From positions 4,092,001 through 4,156,000 of the forward strand of contig JAFFJZ010000020.1 of the NCBI GenBank assembly GCA_018340375.1: 64,000 nt of DNA, written 5' to 3'. The notes under the pieces were generated by a model. It did no database searches. It saw only the letters and a list, made by a program, of their open reading frames with translations, and had not been told where the DNA came from. The stretch is from Gonatopus flavifemur (lineage: Eukaryota; Arthropoda; Insecta; Hymenoptera; Dryinidae). Shown here piece after piece: positions 45,444 through 55,621 of this stretch (the stretch's first letter is position 1; each line of letters begins with the position of its first letter). Both the position numbers and the translations under genes were made by a program.

Positions 45444-48400
45444 TGGTTGAAGTTTGAGGATTTTTATTGAATTTTGCTAATTTTTGTTGAAAACCGAGCG
45501 TAAGAAAAGTGAACGAAATTGGACCAAATTCTACGAAATTTTTCCAACAGGGGTGTAAATTCGAGCGAGGTGAATTCCATCCATTGTACCCCTAGCATGG
45601 GCCCCCCTCCGAGTGGGGTCGAAGTTCATACACGCTGGAGACAAGAAGGCAATTTCTTCCGATTGTGAATGTCTCTTCCATCTTTTGATATTGAATTTTG
45701 TGACAATGTCTAATACTTCGTAACGCGAATGGCAAAAAGAACGTTACTATATTCTCAATTCTCACGATCCTACCTGAAACAATACAGACCGCAATACCTT
45801 TCGATGAAAAAAAAAACCACGTACATTTTTCCTGTTTCGGGTAAATCAAATCCATTCGTGAAACATCATTCCAAAGACTACTCTTCCGACAATGTTGAGA
45901 ATATACAAAATCTCCCGCAGCTAGATAGAATCTGAAATCCCGACAGATCAATCTTCGTTTCCGAAGACCCAGGGAGATACAATCGCTCGGATACCATGAA
46001 TACTTGATATATTTTTCTACTTTAGGAAACAACTTTATATACAAGAGAGTTGTTTGTCATTGTAGGTCATAAGTCGTCGCCAAGTTCACAGAAACATCAA
46101 AGCGATAGATACGTCAATCGTTGAGATCCCCGATACAGCATCTCCTCGGATGCAACGTACAAGTTATTCGAATGCGTAGGCGTGCACACATCACCACCGT
46201 CATCACCATTACGAGATGTCGGAACATGTTGATTAAATTCAAATCCGTACAATCTATATATATCGAATAAATTTGCAATTCTCCGTTCGTTTCCAGCTTT
46301 ATAGATTCGGTTTATTAATGAACATATTACGTCGTTGATCGTTCAAACGGAATAAATCCGTTCTTTCGCGTTCGAAACTATGCTTTGATAGGTTTGAGCC
46401 GTACGAATGATGTTACGATCACGTGATTCTTATGCCAGATACGGGACTGGAAAAATTCTATCCGATCATCAAGTCGAGTTGGTAGTTAGAGTTTCAAGTA
46501 AAGCAGCTTATACACATCGATGTATACACAAATCACGAGCATTCGAAACGACGGGATAGGAGGAAATGCCGAGAGTACCAAGAGAAATCTTGAGATGAGG
46601 TAGAGAGTGTCTGTTCGCAAACATACCAACACAAACAAAAGTTTCCAAAGGTGCTTGGGTAATGCCTATGTAGCTGGATAAAATCCGAGATGCGCGAGGG
46701 AGAGGAAGGGAAACGGAACACGAGGGGCATTGATTGGACCTCGATTGCACGTGTAATGAGGAATTGATGCAACCCTCGATGAAATTCCTCGATATTCGTA
46801 TTGTTCGAGTAATTTGTTTGGGAATTGAAAAAAACATCGTCATTGCATTAATTCTAGGTGGATAGGTAGTTTATCGTACAGCTAATCGTGTTAGAGAGGA
46901 AGATGTAGAGCTATTATTCCTGTATTTAGTCCTGAATTTTATTGGAAAATCGTTTCGTTCCTGTGTGATGCAAGGTTTGGTCTGTATTGAATTGAGCCAT
47001 TCAGTTTCTCGAGATATTCTTGTATTTTGATCTTTGTCATCCAGGGTGGCTCGATGCTTGGGACAGTGCTCTGTCATGCACTAGAGACCCTTGTTTAATC
47101 AGTTTTTTCAGGCCATATTGGTTGAAGGATGAACCAAGCGTGGCGCGAACAAAATTGATTCATTGACAAGGAAAGTATGGTGAAAAACTCCTGGATTTGT
47201 GAATTCTCAGATTATTTGGAAATCTACAAATTTTCTGTGAATTTCCAAAAAATGCTTGTCAATAAACAAAACTTGTTTGACATTTTACCAGAATTTTACT
47301 ATTTTAAAAGTTTTTTTCCCAATACATATTGGTACAGTATCTAGACCATTATCAACCAATCTCCAGCCTTGCGTCCAACTATATTCTATCGTCAGCATTG
47401 GCGAGGTCTGTAAATTTTCATATAGGTGTGCTCGAAGTATCCACTTGTGAAGGAAAATCCTAATACAATCTTGAAAATTTCAATACACGATGTCTCAATG
47501 ATAAAAACGACGATTTCCAGACTTTTTCTGAAAACAATTATCAGCATATCAAGTATTTAAGTTTCGATTTTGCGGAGTAGTTTCTTCAGAGTATCCGTAA
47601 ATTCGTAATCGCAGTTACAATTCACCGTAGATGATTACAATCTAAGTCAATAAAGTAATAAACCATATACCGTGAGGCAACAAGGTAGAGAGATAGTATA
47701 TCCCTTAGGGATCATGATGAAACTCTGCGAATCTCCTGAAGTAATTGATCTTTGAATTGAAATTAATGTTAACCGTGAAAAATTATAGCAATTTATCTGT
47801 CGCTCCATTGTTTCTCTCTCGAGAGCAGTGGAAGTTGTATGATTTCCGTCGAACCATCAATCTCTTTGGGAAAATAATGATTAAAAAACGAAATCATTGG
47901 GTGCGAAAGACTGTCAGGCCTGTAAAAACAAGAAATGTTGCTGCCAGTTGCTTTTTTCTCCGCAAAATTTCACAGAGAAAATCAGCTAATCTCACAGCAC
48001 CGGTATCCCTTGAACTATTGATTTTCGTATCTCCTGTTCTCCACAGTTTCCCTAAACTTTCGATAAAATAATCCAACGGAAGCCGTTATAAATCGTTATA
48101 AAATCACGATGGCTATCGATTGTTACCAAAACTCATTCATTATTTCTCTCTTTTCAGGAACTTTTATTTCCCTCATTTTTCAGAACATCCGTAGGACAAT
48201 AACTTGAAATATTTTCCATTCTTCGCTCCATTGAACACGAATTTCAATGGCACTTCCTCTCCCCCTCCCACCAGTTTGTAATTGATTTTATTGAATTTTC
48301 GGCTAGCGGAATGAATAAAAGCTCTCCCTCCTTCGGATGTCTGGTTTTTGTTCCTCCCAGAAAACGACAAGATCATTCGACGTATAACACCTCACCACGA

Positions 48401-49168
48401 TAAATTGATATCCATTGTAGAGTTCGTTGGGGGACTTTGATAATGGATAATCAAGCTGAAATATTGTACTATCACGATGATTCGTTGAGTCCCAGTATCG
48501 ATGAAAAGAGTTGACAAAGTTTATAATTATCTTATCTACTCCCCAGATAGCTGTAGAAAGAAATAGTAAAAGTACTATAGGCAGTTTTGAGTCACAAGTG
48601 AGTAGAAGAAATCATGTTCTCGAATATAAACGTACATATAGAAATTTAGTGAGCTTGCAAAACCTCTTGAGCACGAGCGGTGCGCGAAGAGCCATGGCAA
48701 GCAGTTTATCTTCCTCTCTTGCTCTCTCCCTTCTCACAGCATAGTATAGCAGTCATCGACCACATACGGTACCAGGGGGAAGAAAAAAATACATCCGAAG
48801 AGAAAATCGTGTTCAAGTACACTACACGCAGGTATAGCGAAGTAGTTAAAAGTATATAAGTACGGAAAAGGCAAACAATGAACGTGAGGAATAGAGAAAA
48901 ATGAGATCGAAGAGGAGGAAGTAGAACGGAAAAAGCATTAACATAGAAGTACGTTATTTTGTTGTTGCTTTTTGTTTTTTTTTCTGTTCAAACGATAATA
49001 ATCCGTATAAAGTTGAGTTGGGTACTTGATTCGAAATTGGAAGTAGAGAAAAACATTTCACATTTCATTTTATTCGCTGGATTTTCAGGATGATATCTCT
49101 ATTCGATAGAACGTCGTTCATTTGGAATTCTCAAAATTCGTCACATATATAACATTCTCGTCATTATA
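45444..49168. other. No confirmed feature
   Basis: This is one of the cleanest stretches. The longest frame of the window (150 codons, minus, 45592-46044) and a 111-codon minus frame (46508-46843) lie here. Neither shows a known motif, signal peptide or splice context that I can defend. Confidence 0.4.
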
Positions 49169-49354
49169 CATTATAAAAAATTGGTGGCGTTGGCAAAAAT
49201 TCATACCAAATAGTGTTGTTTTAACACCACATAGTGTCATTCTAACACCGTTTGTGTTATTTCGACACCGATTTTGAGGTGGACTTTCATAAAATCCACG
49301 TGATGTTGATTCTGTGTGGTTCTGACACCGTTTTGACACCGCTTTATTACAGTG
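49169..49354. mobile_element. Class 1 MITE, GGTGTCAAAACGGTG words, TA duplication
   Basis: CATTATAAAAAATTGGTGGC at the left, a diverged match to the right end GACACCGCTTTATTACAGTG, with TA on both sides. 186 bp. The interior repeats AACACC, TGACACCG and GTGTTATTTC. Confidence 0.7.
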
Positions 49355-51589
49355 TAATTGCGGTGTGTGAAAAGTTACCATCGAATATCAACAACTCTCT
49401 TTTTCCTTTCAAAACAAGAAAGATACGCTATCACGAGCTTTATCCATGGCGGTAATACAAATATTTACACGAAAACAATAAAAAAAGGCAACATCAGGTA
49501 CAGAGAACATTGGCTACAAAAATATCTCGATAAGAAGCGTAACGCCAGGATGATATAATTACGATTAATAATCAAGGAAGATCTCTTGGTGCCGGAAAAA
49601 GACATGGTCCGTGTATTCTTTGAAATTGAAGCTCTTCCACTTCGTTCCACCTTATCGTTCTTGTAATTAACCGTCGCTTTATAGCTTCAGTTTCTTTTTT
49701 CTCTCCTCCGCTCCGCATATTTTTCATCATCTCCGCTCTTCCCTTTTCATACCCATCGCCGTAATTTGAATTTTACATGGAATTTACTATGAAAGGAAAA
49801 AAAAATATAAATACAAACTCCTTTTTATTATTCAGTCAAATTTATTCAAAATCATAAGATATTTTCAGCTTTTATCTTTCACGGGAAAGTAAGATGGCAA
49901 AGGAAAGGATCTTGAGGGAAATTTCAAGCGACAAGCAAATATCATCAAAATACCTGAGGGAGGATTGCTACAACCTTGATTGCACCTGCCATGCTGTCCA
50001 AGTTCCTTCTCATTCTCTCATTCTTCTCCTCCTCCTCCTCTTCTTTCCGTAGAGGATCATAAAATGTTCCAGGTAGAGAAGAGACATATTCGATATCGTA
50101 AAGCCAAAGATTTCCCTTTCCAGTTGTATTCTCCCCGTGCACCTACGATATTTTTCACCTACGCTTCTTCGACTGTCGTTAGAGAACAAGTTGGAACAAG
50201 TGCAAAGTGCACAAGGGAAGGAAGAGAGGTAGAGCCTTCAAACAATAAAATATAACAAGTCCAAGTCGTATCTCACAAATGCCGTTGCAATAAAAACAAC
50301 CAAGAGCGTGTGTGCAGTACGTAGATAGTAGCACATGTGCAAATACTGCACGATTGTGTCGCATACCTTTCGTTCACAAGGGAATGAATGTAAAGTTCAA
50401 GATTTTCCCCTTCAATTCTGACAAAATGCTTTTAAAACATCCGAGTGAGATTCTGATGGGGGTGAAAGAGAGAGAGAGAGAAATTGAAGTTTCATTCATC
50501 CTCGTTAAGTGTTTCCATGAATTCTAGAATATGTTTTATTAGAGTCTTCTTCGTTCGTTATGATTCACGGGATTCATTCCTCGAGAGATTGTCAATAAAA
50601 ATCATGACTTGGAACAAATGGAATATATAATATACGAGAAATAATGGTGTATTGAATTGTATTGATTATTATTGATCTTTGTCTGTCCATTTCTCTTCCC
50701 TTCCATTCCTCCCTTTGAATTTTCTGACGTTTCAAAGCGAGTGATGATGGTTGGCTACGACAGGCTGCAAGTGCATAAACCACCAACCGATAGGTTGCGC
50801 ATACAGGTGAGAGAGAAAGGTAGATATATCGTTCGATAGACGAGAGAAGGTTCATAGAGAGAATATGAGGATCGTGCACGGCAGCGTATGTCGGGAACGA
50901 TGTAAAATCTGTGAAAACGATGTATATAGGGTGTTCTACCAGTTATAAATCAGGGTTATACATCCATGTTCTTTTTCGGCAACAAAAAAAATCCGATCAA
51001 TATTCGTATTTATGGAATGAATAAAGAACGCGGATTTCATGGTTTGAATTTATAAGGGTGAAAATCCTGCACCGCTCGGGGGTTGAAGATTTTTATTGGT
51101 TGCGGAAAACTGCGGAATGATCAATTTTAAGTCCTTTGGAAAAATACAACGCATCGCGTCGAGAGAAATAAAATTATCCAAAATTATTGTTTCACTGGGG
51201 AGAGGAAACTTATTCACCCGATAAATATGATTGTACGATGTAACGGTGGTGCAGTATTCGGAAATATGATCACAAAAACTATAGGGATACTCGAGAGAAT
51301 ATTTATAAATAAATTTGGGTTTTCTGGATTTTTCGTTGGAGTCAAAGACTTGAAAAATAGGAGTAACGTGCATTTTCATTAAACAGCATCATAATTTATT
51401 ATGCTCGATGATTAGCACTTGGAGCTGACGGGGTTCGTAGTATGTTTCAATTTTTTTCTTGCCGCAGCGTATAATACTTGCTTGCTGTAAAGTGCAGTTC
51501 AAATTTTTTTTGAATCAGACATTCAATTACTTTTTAATTAGTTCTCAATCCCTATTTAGTTGGTTAATTGTTGTGACAGTTTAAACGAC
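49355..51589. other. No feature recognised
   Basis: AT-rich sequence with a short GA run near 50467. No repeat partners in the window. Confidence 0.5.
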
Positions 51590-51712
51590 AAACCAAGAAC
51601 TGTATTCTTTATTCCTGTATTCCTAAAGAACTGTATCCTTAAATATCTGTGTTCTCAGAGAAGTGTATGCTTAATTCCTGAATATTTGGATTCCCCAAGA
51701 ACTGTATTCTTA
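51590..51712 (-). repeat. GAATACAGTTCTT minisatellite, left arm
   Basis: Degenerate units of about 30 bp containing AAGAACTGTATTC and AAATATCTGTGTTC. The same array appears in the opposite orientation at 55125-55621, so the two form the outermost inverted repeat around the nested elements. Confidence 0.75.
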
Positions 51713-52244
51713 CACTGAGAGAAAAAAACTGTAGCTGAAAATGACCTCGAGTTCAGTTTTCAGTCACTTTAGCTCTGTTTTCACTATCACACACTGAGGA
51801 AAAAAGATTGTGAACTCAAAGACGGTTTAGTTCTTTCAACTACATCGTGGGCTTAAATACGGCGAATCTCACGGAATAGTTCCGTCAACTACATTGTATG
51901 TTTGTAAAGATTGATTCCCATCAACTACAGATGTAGTTGACAGAACTAAATGGTAATTTGATCAAATACATCATTCTTTTAACATAAAAATGATACTTAT
52001 TACAATCAATTGTACCGTATTTCATTAGATTCAATAATTATTCCAATCAACTCAATAGAAGAATCCGTTCAAGGTTACAAGATGTTTAATGCAAGACTAT
52101 TTCATTTCAAATCATAAATATATTTATGTGAAAAAAATGTGTAAATCAAAAAGTTAATCTTCATTTGCTTACTGTTCAATCTCTGAAATGCTTCGATATC
52201 TCACCATGATGATACCGGTGAGTGTATATATCAAATCTCATTTG

Positions 52245-52279
52245 AGGGGAATCGAACCTACCTATCTTGAGTTCACTTA
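52245..52279 (-). other. tRNA-like segment split by layer 3 (B-box part)
   Basis: Minus strand: GATAGGTAGGTTCGATTCCC, a good B box (GGTTCGATTCC). The A-box part (GAAACGGTTAGGACG, minus strand) lies at 54661-54690 on the far side of the layer 3 insertion. Joined, the order and spacing resemble the segment at 52720-52794. Confidence 0.5.
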
Positions 52280-52719
52280 CACTGTAAAAAAAATTTCGGT
52301 AAATTTACCGAAAATATTCGGGAAGCAATTAACCCGAACTTTCGGTAAAATTTCCAATTGGTATCGGGAATAATTTTGAATGTATCCGATGATTTTACCG
52401 ATTACTTTCGGGAATGATATGAACTCGAGTAACTTGAAATTACCGAAATGGGATGGTAATTTTACGGGTTATCCTCGGGAAAAATATGGAATCGAATGGC
52501 TCAAAATTGCCAAAATAGTATGATGAAATTACCGAGATTCGTGAATTTTCTGCAGTTTTGTATCACAATTTACATGTACTGGAAAATTATTGCTCAAAAT
52601 ATTCATAAAAATTGAAAAAAAATTTTAATACGCGAACTGATTTCGCATATTGCTTGTGTTTCAAAGATCACTGAGGAACTTGATCACTCCATCTAGATGA
52701 AGAGAAAATCATACCTACC

Positions 52720-52794
52720 TAGCGGGGTTCGAACCTACATTCCTACCTACCTACCGACTGAAACCTAAGACCTAACCGCTGAGCTATGGCGCGA
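52720..52794 (-). other. tRNA-like segment in layer 3
   Basis: Minus strand: GCGCCATAGCTCAGCGGTTA (A box TAGCTCAGCGG), then CAGTCGGTAGG, then GTAGGTTCGAACCCCGC (B box GGTTCGAACCC). The D and T arms are convincing. The acceptor ends do not pair and there is no clear anticodon arm, so it is unlikely to be a working tRNA. It could act as an internal pol III promoter. Confidence 0.6.
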
Positions 52795-52904
52795 CATGCT
52801 GGATAGCCACCTTGGAAGTCTACATATGTTTCATATTTAGAATACACAAAAAGATAGACGAGGTGTGAATTTTCAGTTACTTTTGGTAAATTTTCAGGAC
52901 CGTG

Positions 52905-54480
52905 CTAACAAAATTGTCCCCGCCAGTACGTTTTTTTTCAAAACTCGAAATTTTTTCCAAGTCCATGGAAATTTCATAGATTACTAAAACTTTTCCCACA
53001 AACTTCGGTAAATTTACCGAAGTTGTTTGGACAAACTCCACCTGGAAATTTTTTCCAAGTCCTGATTCGAAATAAAGGGAGAAGTGAAAAAAAATGGTTT
53101 TTCCCATATGGACCATTCGATTCCAAATCTGTTGAATCGGATAAGAAACTTGTTTCTGCTAGTACGTATTTTTTTTCAAAACTCGGAATTTCTTCCAAGT
53201 CCTCTCATGGATTACAAAAACTTCTCCCAAAAACTTCGGTAAATTTACCGAAGTTGTTTGAAGAAAATCCACCTGGAAATTTTTTCCAAGTCCTGGTTCG
53301 GAATAAAGGGAGAATTGAAAAATAAATTGTTTTTCCCATATGGACCATTCGATTACAAATCTGTTGAATCGGATAAGAAACTTGTTTCTACCAGTACGTT
53401 TTTTTTTCAAAACTCGGAATTTTTTCTATAAGTCCTGGTTTAAGATAAAGCGAAACCCATACAGGGTTCATCAATTGGCCCAATAATGGCACGTTACTGG
53501 ACCACAAACGGCGTTCTTCGCCCGTCAATGGCGCCCATTAATGGCTCATCAATGGTTAATTGCTGGATGATAACGTGGGTCCAGTAATGGCAATTAATAA
53601 TGGGCCATGTATAAAATTATTGATTGGCCCAGTAATGGGGCTAAATGATCCCGATTTATGGCCAGAAATTTCGGGATCATGTTCGAATGTCAGCCATCAA
53701 TGGCAGATTACTGGGGTATAATGATAATGATATCCAATGGTGATACGACTGCGTTCCAGAATAATCGGTCCAGTATTAGTTCAAATGAGTGGTTAAGTGT
53801 GACCCAAAACACTTGTTTGTTTTTGTTTTAGGGAAATTTGTCATTCCAGTTTTCACAAGATCAGAAATAGATGTTTTTTCTAAATAGATTTGCATGCCCG
53901 ATATTTCCACAATCTGAAATGTAAAATGATACGAGTCAAAAGCACTCTCGATAAATCAGTTGAATTCAGTTGCTTATTCCTTCAAATTTTTTGTTATTCA
54001 CATGAGAAAGTAATTGATTATCTATATAAATAAGAATTCATTTGAATCATGTAAAACGTATTTGATGGATGTGAATTATTTATTCAGCGTAATAGAAATA
54101 AGGCCAAAACAAACTTTTTTCACGGGTGATTACGAATACAATATATTCAACTTTGAAATCCATTTCACTTAGTAATAGACCATATTTCAGCCAGTAACGG
54201 GGAATCAATTGTTGGCCGTTTACCATAGCCGTACATCGGCTGATTATTGGCTGTTTGCATTGCTGGCCTTTCTTATCAGCCAGTGGTGAGCCACACTTGC
54301 GCCAATGATGTGAATCCATTGTTGGCCATTCAATGGTGGCCATACATGGGCCGATTATTGGCTGTGTTTACATTATCGGGGTTTCCTGTATGGGAACATG
54401 AAAAAAATGTTTTCCTCGTATGATCCATTTGATTCCAAATCTTCTGAAATGATTAAAAAACCTGTCATTACGAGTAGTTT
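52905..54480. repeat. 233-bp tandem units inside layer 3, interrupted by layer 4
   Basis: AGTACGT plus a T run recurs at about 52926, 53160 and 53392, and as a diverged GAGTAGTTTTTTTT at about 54472. Each unit carries CTTCGGTAAATTTACCGAAG, CCACCTGGAAATTTTTTCC, CCCATATGGACCATTCGAT and GAATCGGATAAGAAACTTG. The fourth unit is broken by 53456-54394. Confidence 0.88.
53456..54394. mobile_element. Nest layer 4: class 2 element, AATGGCCCA words, AA duplication
   Basis: CCCATACAGG at the left, CCTGTATGGG at the right, AA on both sides, 939 bp. The words TTGGCCCAATAATGGC, GGCCCAGTAATGGGG and GGCCGATTATTGGC fill the interior. Removing it and one AA gives a sequence that aligns without gaps over the junction to the neighbouring 233-bp unit (AATAAAGGGAGAATTG versus GATAAAGCGAAACATG), confirming ends and duplication. 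Confidence 0.9.
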
Positions 54481-55124
54481 TTTTTCTAACTCCACATATC
54501 ATGGACAAAAATTTTCCCGAACAACATCGGTAAAATCATGGTACCTGAGTTTTACCGAACTATCTTCGGTAAAACTCTTTACCGAACCAGTTTTGGACGA
54601 TTCCCGAAGGAAAATTCGGTAAATTTACCGATTTTTTTTACAGTGTACCTATCCGAGACACTAACGTCCTAACCGTTTCTCTACAGCGCGCTTCGCATTT
54701 TGCTCTGTTGTTTGAACAAAATGAACGTTGATGATACTATAACAGTGTGATGTAGTTGGCTGAACGACATCAGCGTAATTTTGTGTGATTGCCTCAACGA
54801 AATTATGTTTAGTTCAAATACAATTCCTTCGTGGTAACTATATACAGTCCAAATACACGCTTAAGTTGAGCTCACTTCATTTTTTTTCTCAGTGCAGCGA
54901 TTCTCATAGCTACTTCAATGGAGAATATGGCTACTATAACTACCAAAATGTACTTGGGCTTGTTTTCAGCCACAGTTTTTTCTCAGTGTAATATCTACAT
55001 TTAGGTTGATAATTATTGAGCAGATGTTAATTGTTGACATTGAACTATATAATTATTGTTGCAATAAGCGATCTTTACTATCGATTTTGATTTTATCAAC
55101 AACACCTCTTCGATGGTTATTCGT

Positions 55125-55621
55125 CTGAATACAGATATTTAAGAATAAAGTTCTTTGAAAATACAGTTCTTTACATGGAGAAAAAATTTGCTGACGCAAC
55201 AAATCGAAATATTCTATATAAAATAGCAAACTTTCTTGCTGAACTAGCTGAAAATTCGCTGCCACAGCTTGCTGGATTGAGACCAATGTGATTAACAAAA
55301 GCAGCCAAATTTTTAATATTATAAATAGAATAGCAAACACTTTTCACTGCCGGAGCTGAAAAAATCGTTATCCTAGTTAACGAGATTGCTGTGATAGCAA
55401 ATAGTTTGCTGTTACAGCGAATTTTTTCCTCCGTGTAGGAGAACAGTTATTGGAGAACACAGATATTTGAAAATGAAGTTCTTCAAGAAGATAATTCTTC
55501 GAGAATGTGAGAATGCAAGATATTTGAAGATGGAGATGTTCGAGAATACAGTTCTTTGAGGATAAATATTTGGACATACAGTTTTTTAGGAATACAGAAA
55601 TAAAGAATACAGTTCTTCAAT
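55125..55621 (+). repeat. GAATACAGTTCTT minisatellite, right arm
   Basis: GAATACAGATATTTAAG, AGAATACAGTTCTTTGAGG and AGGAATACAGAAATAAAG in about 30-bp degenerate units, opposite in orientation to 51590-51712. Split by the MITE 55174-55435. Confidence 0.78.
55174..55435. mobile_element. GCTGTG-word MITE, complete copy (262 bp), TA duplication
   Basis: CATGGAGAAAAAATTTGCTG at the left, AATTTTTTCCTCCGTG at the right, TA on both sides. Removing it restores GTTCTTTAGGAGAACAG, a normal unit of the surrounding minisatellite. Interior order matches 17941-18238 and 60839-61160. Confidence 0.92.

Larger units (their letters stand above)
52280..54645. mobile_element. Nest layer 3: CACTGTAAAAAA element, GGTAAATTTACCGAA words
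   Basis: CACTGTAAAAAAAATTTCGG at the left, CGATTTTTTTTACAGTG at the right, TA on both sides. About 2.4 kb, of which 0.94 kb is layer 4. TCGGTAAATTTACCGA occurs at both ends and in each internal tandem unit, with partial forms (TTTACCGATTAC, AAATTACCGAAATGG) between. It has a tRNA-like segment (52720-52794) and three to four 233-bp units. No transposase frame is found. Confidence 0.9.
51792..54894. mobile_element. Nest layer 2: CACTGAGGAAAAAA element, GTAGTTGA words
   Basis: CACTGAGGAAAAAAGA at the left, ATTTTTTTTCTCAGTG at the right, CA on both sides. The interior words are TCAACTACAT, GTAGTTGACAG and GATGTAGTTGGC. It contains a tRNA-like segment that layer 3 has split. Its own length without inner layers is about 740 bp. 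Confidence 0.8.
51713..54988. mobile_element. Nest layer 1: CACTGAGAGAAAA element, AGCTAC words
   Basis: CACTGAGAGAAAAAAACTG at the left, CACAGTTTTTTCTCAGTG at the right, TA on both sides. Its own sequence is only 51713-51791 plus 54895-54988 (about 170 bp), with GTAGCTGAAAA, TTTAGCTCTG and GGCTACTATAAC words. Removing it joins ATTCT-TA-ATATCTAC, which fits the surrounding minisatellite (compare ATCCTTAAATATCTGTG at about 51628) and so supports the boundaries. Confidence 0.85.

Noticed and set aside
45592..46044. Longest open frame (150 codons, minus)
   Set aside because: No recognisable domain, no composition shift, and of a length that a 64-kb AT-rich window can yield by chance in six frames.
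52720..52794. Functional tRNA gene
   Set aside because: A and B boxes are good but the acceptor stem does not pair and the anticodon arm is unclear.
52905..53430. Regularly spaced repeats that might suggest a CRISPR-like array
   Set aside because: Units of 233 bp are similar throughout, with no short repeat plus unique spacer pattern, and the context is eukaryotic.
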